A stretch of DNA of 40,829 bases from the NCBI GenBank assembly GCA_033763555.1, contig JANRKK010000003.1, positions 1 through 40,829 on the forward strand, in the 5' to 3' direction. Shown one piece after another: positions 1 to 8,146 of this stretch. Both the position numbers and the translations under genes were made by a program. The DNA is from JALYJG01 sp033763555 (GTDB taxonomy: Bacteria; Pseudomonadota; Alphaproteobacteria; UBA9219). The notes under the pieces were generated by a model. It was not told the DNA's origin. It searched no databases and was given only the letters and a program-made list of their open reading frames with translations. Each line of letters begins with the position of its first letter. The stretch's first letter is position 1.

Positions 1-3000
1 GAAGCCCAGCCCAGATGCGTTTCCAGAATCTGGCCAACGTTCATACGGCTGGGCACGCCCAGCGGGTTGAGGACGATATCAACCGGAGTACCATCTTCGA
101 GGTACGGCATGTCTTCGATCGGCACAATGCGCGAGATGACACCCTTGTTGCCGTGACGTCCGGCCATCTTGTCGCCCGGCTGCAGCTTGCGCTTCACCGC
201 AACGAACACCTTGACCATCTTCATCACGCCCGGCGGCAATTCGTCACCACGCTGCAGCTTCGAGACCTTGTCCTCGAAACGCTTCTTCAGCGCCGTTATC
301 TGGTCATCGAACACTTTGCCGATGGCCTCGATCTGCTCCATCACCTTGTCGTCCTTGATGCTGATCTGGCGCCATTGGCCACGAGTATATTCTTCCAGCA
401 GTTCTTCGTTGATCGTCTTTCCGGCTGACATATTCTTCGGGCCCGAAGCCGTCTTGTTGCCAAGCAGAAGCTCCTTCAGACGCGCGTAGTAGCTGCGCTC
501 CAGAATGGCGCGTTCGTCGTCGCGATCCTTCGCCAGACGTTCGATTTCGGAACGCTCGATAGCGATAGCACGCTGATCTTTATCCACACCACGGCGGGAG
601 AAGACGCGTACTTCAACAATCGTACCCGTTACACCCGGCGGCAGGCGCAGGGACGTATCCCGCACGTCAGCAGCCTTTTCGCCGAAGATGGCGCGCAAAA
701 GCTTTTCTTCCGGTGTCATCGGGCTTTCACCCTTTGGCGTTACCTTGCCGACCAGAATGTCACCCGGATTCACTTCAGCACCAATATAGGTGATGCCAGC
801 TTCGTCGAGATTCTTCAGCGCTTCTTCGCCGACATTCGGGATGTCGCGCGTGATTTCTTCCTGACCCAGCTTCGTATCGCGGGCCATGACTTCAAATTCC
901 TCGATGTGAATTGAAGTGAAGACGTCGTCACGCACGATACGTTCGGAAATCAGGATGGAGTCTTCAAAGTTGTAGCCGTTCCAGGGCATGAAGGCGCAAA
1001 GGACGTTACGGCCCAGCGCCAACTCACCGAGCTGCGTCGAAGGACCGTCGGCGATGATGTCGCCCTTCTTCACCTGATCGCCCACTTTCACTAGCGGGCG
1101 CTGCGTGATGCAGGTGCTCTGGTTGGAACGCTGGAACTTCAGCATGTTGTAGATATCGACACTGGGCGCCATCGGATCAGTTTCTTCCGCAGCGCGCACA
1201 ACGATACGCGTTGCGTCTACCTGATCGATGATACCGGAGCGCTTGGCGGCAATCGCCACGCCGGAGTCACGCGCCACGATGCCTTCCATGCCCGTACCAA
1301 CGAGCGGAGCATCATTTTGCAGCAACGGCACAGCCTGACGCTGCATGTTCGAGCCCATGAGCGCGCGGTTAGCGTCGTCATTTTCAAGGAACGGGATCAG
1401 CGCGGCAGCGACCGAAACGATCTGCTTCGGCGAAACGTCGATAAATTCCACGGTATCCGCCGTGGTTAGCATGGTTTCACCGCCCTTACGGACTGTGACC
1501 ATTTCACTGACGAAGCGGCCGCTCTTGTCAAGTTCGGCATTCGCCTGCGCGATGGCAAACTGACCTTCTTCCATGGCCGACAGGTAAACGACTTCCGGCG
1601 TCACCTTGCCGCCCTTAACGCGGCGATAAGGACTTTCAATAAAACCGTACTGATTGACGCGAGCGTAGGTCGCCAGCGAGCTGATCAGACCGATATTCGG
1701 ACCTTCCGGCGTTTCAATCGGGCAGATACGGCCGTAATGCGTCGGGTGCACGTCACGGACTTCAAAGCCCGCGCGTTCGCGCGTCAGGCCGCCCGGCCCA
1801 AGGGCCGAAACACGGCGCTTATGCGTGATTTCTGACAGTGGGTTGGTTTGATCCATAAACTGCGACAGCTGCGATGAACCGAAGAACTCGCGCACTGCGG
1901 CAGCGGCGGGCTTCGCGTTGATCAGATCGTGCGGCATAACGGTGTCGATTTCGATCGAGCTCATACGCTCGCGGATCGCACGCTCCATGCGCAACAAACC
2001 GATGCGATATTGATTTTCCATCAATTCGCCCACCGAGCGGACACGACGGTTGCCGAGGTGATCGATATCATCCACTTCACCGCGACCATCTTTCAGGTCA
2101 CACATAATGCGGAGGATTTTGATGATGTCCTCCTTGCGGAGCACGCGTACCTGATCGTCCGACTTGCTGTTGAGACGTGAATTCATTTTCACGCGGCCAA
2201 CGGGCGATAAATCGTAGCGGTCCAGTTCAAAAAATAGGCTGCGGAATAGGGCTTCGGCGGATTCTAAAGTCGGCGGCTCGCCGGGGCGCATGACGCGGTA
2301 GATATCGACCAGCGCTTCTTCGCGCGTCGAATTCTTGTCCGCCGCCATGGTGTTGCGGATATAAGGGCCGACATTGATATGGTCGATGCCCAGAACAGGC
2401 AGTTCTTTTACGCCAGCTTCTTCCAGCTTTTCCAACGCATCGGCGGTCAGATCATCACCAGCCTCGAACAGCACCTGGCCTGTCTTTTCATTGATCATAT
2501 CGGCGGCAATATACTGACCAATCATGCCTTCGGCCTGCACGAGGATCTCCTTGACCCCCTGCTCAACCAGCTTGGCGCCAAGGCGCGCGGTCATTTTCGT
2601 TCCTGCTTCGGCAACCGATTTGCCGTTACGCGCATCGATCAGATCCGTGACCAGCTTCTGGCCCTTCATGCGCTCGGGGCTGAACGCCGTCGTCCAGCCA
2701 TTCTTGGCCTTCTTGTACATAACGGTTTCATAGAAGGCGCTGAGGATCTCTTCCTTGCCCATGCCTTGCAGTTCATGCATCTGCATCGGCTTGTTTTCCT
2801 TGGCGCGCTTCTGACGCAACTTATCTGCTGCATCGCTGTCGAGCGCGTAAAGAAGCGACGTTACCGGGAGTTTACGACGACGATCGATACGGACATAAAT
2901 CAAATCCTTGGCGTCGAATTCAAAATCCAGCCAGGAGCCGCGGTACGGAATAACGCGGGCGGCGAACAGATATTTGCCCGAGGAATGCGACTTACCCTTG

Positions 3001-3530
3001 TCGTGATCAAAGAACACGCCGGGGCTGCGATGCATCTGGCTGACGATAACGCGCTCGGTACCGTTGATGATAAAGGTGCCGTTCGCGGTCATGAGCGGCA
3101 TATCGCCCATATAAACGTCTTGTTCTTTGATATCGCGGATAGACTTAACGCCCGTGTTTTCCTCGACATCAAATACCGTCAGACGCAGCGTTACCTTCAA
3201 GGGCGCGGCATAAGTCAGGCCGCGCTGCTGGCACTCTTCAACGTCGTATTTGGGCTGTTCCAGTTCATAGGACAGGAAATTCAGGACAGCGCGTTCGGAG
3301 AAATCGGAAATCGGGAACGCGGACATCAGTACTTCCTGCAGACCTTTACGCTCACGCTTTTCCGGTGCGACGGTCATTTGCAGGAAATCATCGTAGGAAC
3401 GGCGCTGCACCTCGATCAGGTTGGGCATTTCAGCCACTTCGGGGATTCGACCAAAGCTCTTGCGAATCTTTTTGCGGCCTGTGAAGCTCTTGCCCAGATT
3501 GACGCCGATCGTTGCGCTGCTGCTCGCCAT
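1..3530 (-). CDS. rpoB: DNA-directed RNA polymerase subunit beta (3' end cut by window edge)
   Basis: Beta subunit of RNA polymerase, forming one side of the catalytic cleft. About 1176 codons are visible; bacterial RpoB proteins of this type run near 1370-1390 residues, so roughly the last 200 are outside the window. The start is the ATG at 3530-3528, preceded by GAGGAG, and the protein begins MASSSATIGVNLGKSF. The rifampicin-pocket segment is intact (about 1795-1890): FFGSSQLSQFMDQTNPLSE followed by THKRRVSALGPGGL, with the residues equivalent to E. coli Q513, D516, H526 and S531 all wild type, so no resistance change is seen there. The usual upstream neighbour rplL is absent; a divergent VanZ-like gene takes its place. 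Identification is certain. Confidence 0.98.
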   Translation of the reverse strand, partial: MASSSATIGVNLGKSFTGRKKIRKSFGRIPEVAEMPNLIEVQRRSYDDFLQMTVAPEKRERKGLQEVLMSAFPISDFSERAVLNFLSYELEQPKYDVEECQQRGLTYAAPLKVTLRLTVFDVEENTGVKSIRDIKEQDVYMGDMPLMTANGTFIINGTERVIVSQMHRSPGVFFDHDKGKSHSSGKYLFAARVIPYRGSWLDFEFDAKDLIYVRIDRRRKLPVTSLLYALDSDAADKLRQKRAKENKPMQMHELQGMGKEEILSAFYETVMYKKAKNGWTTAFSPERMKGQKLVTDLIDARNGKSVAEAGTKMTARLGAKLVEQGVKEILVQAEGMIGQYIAADMINEKTGQVLFEAGDDLTADALEKLEEAGVKELPVLGIDHINVGPYIRNTMAADKNSTREEALVDIYRVMRPGEPPTLESAEALFRSLFFELDRYDLSPVGRVKMNSRLNSKSDDQVRVLRKEDIIKILRIMCDLKDGRGEVDDIDHLGNRRVRSVGELMENQYRIGLLRMERAIRERMSSIEIDTVMPHDLINAKPAAAAVREFFGSSQLSQFMDQTNPLSEITHKRRVSALGPGGLTRERAGFEVRDVHPTHYGRICPIETPEGPNIGLISSLATYARVNQYGFIESPYRRVKGGKVTPEVVYLSAMEEGQFAIAQANAELDKSGRFVSEMVTVRKGGETMLTTADTVEFIDVSPKQIVSVAAALIPFLENDDANRALMGSNMQRQAVPLLQNDAPLVGTGMEGIVARDSGVAIAAKRSGIIDQVDATRIVVRAAEETDPMAPSVDIYNMLKFQRSNQSTCITQRPLVKVGDQVKKGDIIADGPSTQLGELALGRNVLCAFMPWNGYNFEDSILISERIVRDDVFTSIHIEEFEVMARDTKLGQEEITRDIPNVGEEALKNLDEAGITYIGAEVNPGDILVGKVTPKGESPMTPEEKLLRAIFGEKAADVRDTSLRLPPGVTGTIVEVRVFSRRGVDKDQRAIAIERSEIERLAKDRDDERAILERSYYARLKELLLGNKTASGPKNMSAGKTINEELLEEYTRGQWRQISIKDDKVMEQIEAIGKVFDDQITALKKRFEDKVSKLQRGDELPPGVMKMVKVFVAVKRKLQPGDKMAGRHGNKGVISRIVPIEDMPYLEDGTPVDIVLNPLGVPSRMNVGQILETHLGWA

Positions 3531-3548
3531 GCTTGCTCCTCAATAGTG

Positions 3549-3571
3549 GCCCCGCGAAAGAACAACGGGGC
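3549..3571 (-). promoter_or_regulatory. GC hairpin in the rpoB leader
   Basis: GCCCCG at 3549-3554 pairs with CGGGGC at 3566-3571 around an 11-base loop, about 18 bases upstream of the rpoB start codon and just before its Shine-Dalgarno sequence. No T-run follows on the minus strand, so it does not look like an intrinsic terminator. It may affect rpoB mRNA processing or translation; that role is inference. Confidence 0.4.
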
Positions 3572-3684
3572 AGTCGTCAAGAGAAAAATCAACGGGTTAG
3601 AAAAGTAAACAGCGCCGCACGACGATACGGGCCTCTTCCCCGTTCGTTGAGCAGTGCTTTTTCATACCAGCAATTTCGAGGGGT

Positions 3685-3712
3685 AATATAAGGACTTAGC
3701 TCAAGATTGCAA
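3685..3712 (-). promoter_or_regulatory. Predicted sigma-70 promoter of rpoB
   Basis: On the minus strand TTGCAA (3712-3707) is followed after 16 bases by TATATT (3690-3685). Transcription would start near 3678, giving a leader of about 150 bases before rpoB. The match is good for both boxes, and it fits rpoB not following rplL here. Confidence 0.5.
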
Positions 3713-3806
3713 GGGGGAAAATAAGGCCCTATAACAGATCCAAATCGAATAAACGGCGCAAATCTAATAGTTATTGTATTAATTTTTTGTATTGAGGGGG
3801 GAACTC

Positions 3807-4241
3807 GTGCTTTCTGAAGCAAATGGATTGCCTGAAACAAAAAGTGAATTGTTAACGCCGGAACAAAGGGCCGATACTTGTATACTCAATATTGTCCTTC
3901 CTATTGCTCTCGCAGGAGCGGTTTCACACAACTATCCTGATAGTGTTCCGGCTTTTTTAAGATGGCATCTTATAAACTTAGTGGATGTGCCTATGGCCGT
4001 GCCCGCCATAAAAAGCATTCTGGAAAAGACAACAGGCCCTGTTTCTACAGCTTTTATTGCCGCAGCAACATTTGCATGCGGTGTAGGATTTGAAATTTAT
4101 CAAGCATTTTTACCTAAACGCTCTTTCGATTACGTTGATGTGGCATGCTATGGAGTGGGTGCCGTTGTTTATTTGGCCGCTCGAACCCAACTCATTAAAC
4201 ATTTTCGCAATCAACAACAGATCTCTACAGCCCAACCCTAA
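3807..4241 (+). CDS. VanZ-like small membrane protein
   Basis: A protein of 144 residues if it starts at the GTG at 3807, which has a strong GAGGGGGG Shine-Dalgarno five bases upstream; the in-frame TTG at 3792 lies before that site and is less likely. Hydrophobic stretches occur around residues 25-40, 80-95 and 110-125. The segment GFEIYQAFLPKRSFDYVDV followed by a glycine-rich hydrophobic stretch matches the VanZ-family pattern (E..Q.F.P.R....D), as seen in small membrane proteins of this family; their biochemical role is mostly unknown. The gene is noticeably more AT-rich than rpoB. It is divergent from rpoB and convergent with the tRNA-Arg gene. Family call is moderate; function is unknown. 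Confidence 0.65.
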   Translation: MLSEANGLPETKSELLTPEQRADTCILNIVLPIALAGAVSHNYPDSVPAFLRWHLINLVDVPMAVPAIKSILEKTTGPVSTAFIAAATFACGVGFEIYQAFLPKRSFDYVDVACYGVGAVVYLAARTQLIKHFRNQQQISTAQP

Positions 4242-4263
4242 TATATCTCTGAAATTAAAGCTT

Positions 4264-4340
4264 TGGCGGACCCGAGTGGATTCGAACCACCAACCCTTGC
4301 CTTCGGAGGGCAATACTCTATCCAGTTGAGCTACGGGTCC
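4264..4340 (-). tRNA. tRNA-Arg (anticodon CCG)
   Basis: A full cloverleaf reads on the minus strand: acceptor GGACCCG (4340-4334) pairs with CGGGTCC, the D-arm carries GCTC/GAGT, the anticodon stem TTGCC/GGCAA encloses the loop CTCCGAA with anticodon CCG, and the T-arm has GGTGG-TTCGAAT-CCACT. The discriminator is G and the CCA end is encoded. It decodes CGG arginine codons. Confidence 0.95.
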
Positions 4341-4386
4341 GGCCAGCAACAAATATCAGAAACAGGGATTCATAACAAAGGGAAAC

Positions 4387-4406
4387 GGCAGGGCCTCTGC
4401 CCTGCC
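4387..4406 (-). terminator. Hairpin terminator after the ABC ATPase gene
   Basis: GGCAGGGC (4387-4394) and GCCCTGCC (4399-4406) form a perfect 8-bp stem with a 4-base loop, five bases past the stop codon of the minus-strand ABC gene. On that strand it is followed by GTTTCCCTTTGTT, a broken T-tract, so termination is plausible but not textbook. Confidence 0.55.
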
Positions 4407-4411
4407 CGGTT

Positions 4412-5362
4412 TCAGGCCACCCGGCGGCGCGTCAGCTGGAGGAAAATATCCTCCAGGTCGGTTTCTTCCGTGGACAGATCGATAATGGAAAGCTGGTTTG
4501 CTTCAGCCGCCGCAAGGATCTGACCGATAGGCGATTTGCTGGGCTGATAGACCAGCGATAATTGCCGTGGCCCCGCCAAAGTCCAGCCCATGTCACGCAT
4601 CGGGGCAGGAACTTCTTGCAGATCGCGGTCAACTGTTACCGTAACACACTTGTTATCAATACGGCGGAGAAGATTGGGTGTTGTGTCATTTGCCACCAAC
4701 TCCCCATGATTGATAATGGCGATACGGTCGCACAGCTCTTCCGCTTCCTCAAGATAATGGGTCGTTAAAAGAACCGTCGTACCGACCTGGTTCAGTTTCT
4801 GCACATAATTCCACAACAGCTTGCGCAGTTCGACATCCACACCCGCCGTCGGTTCATCCAGCACCAGTACAGGCGGGCTATGAACCATCGCCTTGGCTAC
4901 CATCAGGCGGCGTCGCATGCCGCCCGAAAGCGTTCGTGCATAGGCATGCGCCTTGTCGGTCAGCTCCACCGCGGCTAGCAATTCATCCGTCCGGCGCTCA
5001 TTCTTGGGAACGCCGTACAAACCTGCTTGCAGCTCCAGCAATTCGCGTGGCGTGAAAAAAGCATCGAGATTTAACTCCTGCGGCACGACACCAATGGCCG
5101 CCCGCGCCGCACGAGGTTGATCCTTAACTTCATAACCCCAAATGCGCGCCTCGCCCGATGTCTTGATAACAAGGCCCGCCAGAATGTTGATGAGCGTCGA
5201 TTTGCCCGCCCCGTTAGGCCCCAGCAGTCCGAAAATGCTGCCGCGCGGAATATCGAGATTGATGTTCTTTAAAGCCTCTTTCGGCCCCGAGCGCTTGGAA
5301 CCCCGGTAAGTCTTGTTCAGGCCGCGTATTTCCACGGCGTTGGTGGGATAGGTAGAGGTCAT
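4412..5362 (-). CDS. ABC transporter ATP-binding protein (YadG-like)
   Basis: ATPase subunit of an ABC-2 type exporter, 316 residues from the ATG at 5362. Walker A GPNGAGKST is at residues 48-56, the signature LSGGM at 145-149, Walker B VLVLDEPTAGVD at about 165-176, and the H-loop is in LLTTHYLEEAEEL. The C-terminal tail ending ETDLEDIFLQLTRRR is typical of the YadG/CcmA group. I chose the start at 5362 rather than the upstream in-frame TTG at 5428 because that TTG is part of a good -35 box (see promoter). No ABC-2 permease gene lies next to it, so its membrane partner is not visible in this window. Downstream are a hairpin and tRNA-Arg. The substrate is unknown. Confidence 0.88.
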   Translation of the reverse strand: MTSTYPTNAVEIRGLNKTYRGSKRSGPKEALKNINLDIPRGSIFGLLGPNGAGKSTLINILAGLVIKTSGEARIWGYEVKDQPRAARAAIGVVPQELNLDAFFTPRELLELQAGLYGVPKNERRTDELLAAVELTDKAHAYARTLSGGMRRRLMVAKAMVHSPPVLVLDEPTAGVDVELRKLLWNYVQKLNQVGTTVLLTTHYLEEAEELCDRIAIINHGELVANDTTPNLLRRIDNKCVTVTVDRDLQEVPAPMRDMGWTLAGPRQLSLVYQPSKSPIGQILAAAEANQLSIIDLSTEETDLEDIFLQLTRRRVA

Positions 5363-5399
5363 GAGTGTCGCGCAAGAGGCTGAAATGAATGCATGTCTT

Positions 5400-5428
5400 A
5401 TATAACGTTTGCTATCATTCTTTGGCAA
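5400..5428 (-). promoter_or_regulatory. Predicted promoter of the ABC ATPase gene
   Basis: Minus-strand TTGCCA (5428-5423) and TTATAT (5405-5400) are 17 bases apart, giving a start of transcription near 5393 and a short leader before the ATG at 5362. It fully interleaves with a candidate plus-strand promoter. Confidence 0.5.
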
Positions 5429-5435
5429 TTATATC
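5408..5435 (+). promoter_or_regulatory. Possible promoter of the zinc-finger gene
   Basis: TTTGCT (5408-5413) and TATATC (5430-5435) are separated by 16 bases. Transcription would start near 5442, almost at the ATG at 5444, and no Shine-Dalgarno is present, so the mRNA could be nearly leaderless. Box matches are moderate. Confidence 0.35.
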
Positions 5436-5443
5436 TTTCCCCC

Positions 5444-5698
5444 ATGCAACCGCCCGAAACCATCGTTGTTGAAAAGGAAAAGGCTTATTGCGATGGCGGC
5501 AATGGGCCGCTGGGCCATCCGCGCGTCTATTTGACGATGAACAAGGAAGGCTATGTCGATTGCCCTTATTGCGGGCGGCGCTACGAACTTCCCGGCACGC
5601 ACAGCGAAAGACAGCCCCCGGTTATCCGTGCTAAGGTCAAAACACGGGCTTGGACAGGAAAGATGACAAGTGATGGTACAGACAACATGGACTCCTGA
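5444..5698 (+). CDS. zinc-finger domain protein (NDUFS6-like, zf-CHCC)
   Basis: Small protein of 84 residues. The core AYCDGGNGPLGHPRVYLTMN followed by GYVDCPYCGRRYEL contains the Cys-His-Cys-Cys zinc ligands (C, GHPRVYL, CPYC) of the zf-CHCC family, which includes the NDUFS6 accessory subunit of mitochondrial complex I; alphaproteobacteria carry stand-alone relatives. Such proteins are thought to help complex I assembly or stability, but no complex I genes are visible here. The start ATG 5444 is preferred over an in-frame upstream codon at 5393 because the upstream part lies in promoter-like sequence and has no homologous look. Its 3' end overlaps the DAHP synthase gene by 26 bases in another frame. 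Confidence 0.85.
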   Translation: MQPPETIVVEKEKAYCDGGNGPLGHPRVYLTMNKEGYVDCPYCGRRYELPGTHSERQPPVIRAKVKTRAWTGKMTSDGTDNMDS

Positions 5699-7031
5699 CA
5701 GCTGGCGTACAAAACCCGCCAGGCAAATCCCTGCCTACGCCGATCAAAACAAGCTTAAAGGGGTCGAAGCGCGGCTGGCCAAGCTGCCGCCTTTGGTATT
5801 CGCGGGTGAAGCGCGCCGCCTCAAAAAGAAGCTGGCGAAAGTCGCAGCAGGCGAAGCCTTTCTGTTTCAGGGCGGCGATTGTGCCGAAAGCTTCGCTGAA
5901 TTCGGCGCCAACAATATCCGCGATACCTTCCGCCTGATCTTGCAGATGGCGATTGTGCTGACCTTCGGCGGCGCGACACCCGTCGTCAAAGTCGCGCGTA
6001 TGGCCGGGCAATTCGCCAAGCCGCGCTCGGATGACAAGGAAACGCGCGAAGGCGTATCGCTTCCCAGTTATCGCGGCGATATCGTCAATGGGCTCGATTT
6101 CACGCCGGAAGCACGCGAACCCGACCCCGAGCGCATGCTTCAAGTTTACAACCAGTCGGCAGCAACGCTGAATTTGCTCCGCGCTTTTGCGCAGGGCGGC
6201 TATGCCGATCTGCATGAAGTGCATCGTTGGAACCTGGATTTTGTCGGCCGCAGCTTACAGGGCGAGCGTTATCAAAATCTGGCGAACCAAATCGACCAGG
6301 CGCTGAATTTCATGGCGGCGTGCAACATTACAGGCGAAACCTCGGCCGAAATCCGTGAAACCGATTTCTTCACCTCACACGAAGCTCTGTTGCTGCCTTA
6401 TGAACAGGCGCTGACCCGCGTCGATAGCACAACAGGCGACTGGTATGACGTATCCGCGCATATGCTGTGGATCGGCGATCGCACGCGGCAGATAGACGGC
6501 GCGCATGTCGAATTCCTGCGCGGGGTAAAAAATCCGCTTGGCCTGAAATGCGGACCGACGCTACAGCCGGATGAATTGCTCAAGCTGATCGACATTCTCA
6601 ATCCGCAGAATGAAGCGGGCCGCCTGACGCTGATTTCCCGCATGGGCGCAGAAAAGATCAAAACGCATCTCGCTCCCCTGCTCCGCGCCACGAAAGGCCG
6701 CAATATCCTGTGGTGCTGCGACCCGATGCACGGTAACACGCATATGTCAGGGACAGGCTATAAAACGCGCAATTTCGATAAGATCCTGTCCGAGGCGCGC
6801 GACTTCTTCGCCGTGTGCCATGCCGAAGGCGCTTATCCCGGTGGCATTCATCTGGAAATGACCGGGCAGGAAGTCACCGAATGCACGGGCGGCACATCGG
6901 CAGTCACGGAAACGGCGCTGGGTGATCGCTATGAAACCCATTGCGACCCGCGCCTGAACGCAACACAGGCGCTGGAACTGGCATTTTTGGTGGCGGATTA
7001 TTTGAAGGATGAGAGAAGGTCTAAAAGTTAG
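5673..7031 (+). CDS. class II 3-deoxy-7-phosphoheptulonate (DAHP) synthase
   Basis: First enzyme of the shikimate pathway: condenses phosphoenolpyruvate and erythrose 4-phosphate to DAHP. The 452-residue length and the motifs FLFQGGDCAESFAEF (Cys70, a metal ligand), WCCDPMHGNTH, HLEMTGQEVTECTGG and THCDPRLNATQALELAF identify the plant-like class II family, distinct from AroF/G/H of E. coli. The metal ligands expected in the family (Cys, His, Glu, Asp) are all visible in these motifs. The ATG at 5673 is chosen over the GTG directly before it; AGGAAAG lies about 12 bases upstream. The gene begins inside the zinc-finger gene, suggesting co-transcription and coupling. Confidence 0.95.
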   Translation: MVQTTWTPDSWRTKPARQIPAYADQNKLKGVEARLAKLPPLVFAGEARRLKKKLAKVAAGEAFLFQGGDCAESFAEFGANNIRDTFRLILQMAIVLTFGGATPVVKVARMAGQFAKPRSDDKETREGVSLPSYRGDIVNGLDFTPEAREPDPERMLQVYNQSAATLNLLRAFAQGGYADLHEVHRWNLDFVGRSLQGERYQNLANQIDQALNFMAACNITGETSAEIRETDFFTSHEALLLPYEQALTRVDSTTGDWYDVSAHMLWIGDRTRQIDGAHVEFLRGVKNPLGLKCGPTLQPDELLKLIDILNPQNEAGRLTLISRMGAEKIKTHLAPLLRATKGRNILWCCDPMHGNTHMSGTGYKTRNFDKILSEARDFFAVCHAEGAYPGGIHLEMTGQEVTECTGGTSAVTETALGDRYETHCDPRLNATQALELAFLVADYLKDERRSKS

Positions 7032-7057
7032 ATAAATTCTATAGGAGAAAGCTTGCC

Positions 7058-7612
7058 ATGTACGAACATCTCAGCGCTGAAACAAGGTCACAGTTGTCTT
7101 CCGTAATGCGCAATATTACTCAACGCACCATCAGCCGATATGCATATTGCAATGCTCGGATAATTGAACCCCAAGAGCCGTCTTTTGCTGAATTATCCGA
7201 TAGCCTGTGGAGATCTTGTGCACTGACAAGCGCACTTCCCCTACATATCATGCAACCCTCTATGGATGACTCCCTAGGTATTCTGGCAGCGCTCGATAAT
7301 AGAGCTCTGACGGAAACGTCCTCGTCGCTTCTGCGCTATTCCCTACACCACAAGCCCGCAGGTTGGTTTGGGAGATGTAGCAGCACACAAGTTTCCGACA
7401 TGCAAGATTCCCTCGCAGACTGCGCCGTTATGACTGGCATGCCACCGGAAAATTTCTTTGGCATAATGAAAGAACGGTACAATCGAAAAATTGTCTGCCG
7501 TATTAAAGAGCGGCTTGCACGAACCTGTGACGACATAACCAGAGAATTGGGCGGCCCCATACGCAACGTTCTTTTCCCAGACCGTTCCAGACCGCAGGTA
7601 TGGCCAACGTAA
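7058..7612 (+). CDS. hypothetical protein, 184 residues
   Basis: I do not recognise this protein. It starts at ATG 7058 with AGGAG ten bases upstream, 26 bases after the DAHP synthase, so it may share that transcript. It is rich in Ser, Thr, Arg and Cys (several cysteines, for example YAYCNAR, RSCALTS, DDCAVM-like region LADCAVM, RTCDDITREL), with no signal peptide or membrane segment. Codon use and AT content differ from the neighbouring DAHP synthase, hinting at recent acquisition or fast evolution. The clear Shine-Dalgarno and intact length argue that it is a real gene; no function can be assigned. Confidence 0.6.
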   Translation: MYEHLSAETRSQLSSVMRNITQRTISRYAYCNARIIEPQEPSFAELSDSLWRSCALTSALPLHIMQPSMDDSLGILAALDNRALTETSSSLLRYSLHHKPAGWFGRCSSTQVSDMQDSLADCAVMTGMPPENFFGIMKERYNRKIVCRIKERLARTCDDITRELGGPIRNVLFPDRSRPQVWPT

Positions 7613-7622
7613 AAGGTTGGCA

Positions 7623-7641
7623 GCTCATTTGAAGAATGAGC
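7623..7641. terminator. Hairpin between convergent genes
   Basis: GCTCATT (7623-7629) and AATGAGC (7635-7641) form a 7-bp stem with a 5-base loop in the 42-base gap between the hypothetical gene and the convergent xanthine phosphoribosyltransferase gene. No T-run follows directly on either strand, so it is a weak terminator candidate. Confidence 0.35.
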
Positions 7642-7654
7642 AGAAAGCCAGGGC

Positions 7655-8146
7655 TTAATTTTTATCCCGCAGCGCCATCGGCAATTCTGTTAAAGATTCC
7701 CATGGAAAACAAATCCATGTGTCCTGGCTAACTTCGGTCACATAGGAATCCACCAAAGGTTTACCCAGCGGTTTGGCATAAACGGCGGCGTAATGCGCCT
7801 TGGGCAGAAGATTTTTCACCAGTTCGATGGTTCCGCCTGTATCCACAAGATCATCGATAACAAGCCACCCACTTCCATCGCCAATGTCGGATGGAAACTT
7901 CAGAATTTTTGTTTCCCTGTGCTTGTCGGTTTTTGTGTCATCAGTGTTATAGCCGCTCACGGATACGGATTCGATAATCCGGATATTCAATTCGCGGGCG
8001 ACGACAGCTCCCGGCACCAGTCCGCCGCGCGTGATAATCACCAGCCCCTTCCACGGCCCATGCTCCAGCAACCGCCAGGCCAGCGCCTTGGCATCGCGGT
8101 GCATTTCCTCCCAACTGACGGGAAAGATTTTTTGAGCGGAATTCAT
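7655..8146 (-). CDS. gpt: xanthine phosphoribosyltransferase
   Basis: Purine salvage enzyme converting xanthine or guanine plus PRPP to XMP or GMP. The protein has 163 residues, near the usual 150-160 of Gpt. The PRPP-binding signature VIDDLVDTGGT is at residues 96-106, and the N-terminal WEEMHRDAKALAWRL and the TRGGLVPGAVVARELN segment match the Gpt family. It starts immediately after the stop codon of the upstream hypothetical gene (TAA directly followed by ATG), so the two form a pair with likely translational coupling. Confidence 0.92.
   Translation of the reverse strand: MNSAQKIFPVSWEEMHRDAKALAWRLLEHGPWKGLVIITRGGLVPGAVVARELNIRIIESVSVSGYNTDDTKTDKHRETKILKFPSDIGDGSGWLVIDDLVDTGGTIELVKNLLPKAHYAAVYAKPLGKPLVDSYVTEVSQDTWICFPWESLTELPMALRDKN

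Noticed and set aside
1795..1890. Rifampicin-resistance mutation in rpoB
   Set aside because: All key positions of the resistance-determining region match the wild-type sequence.
2379..3608. Long plus-strand reading frame of 409 codons opposite rpoB
   Set aside because: It is antisense to the conserved rpoB coding sequence, has no recognisable protein features, and arises from codon bias on the opposite strand.
3589..3840. Small minus-strand reading frame of 83 codons upstream of rpoB
   Set aside because: It has no ribosome-binding site or family resemblance, and it spans the predicted rpoB promoter and leader.
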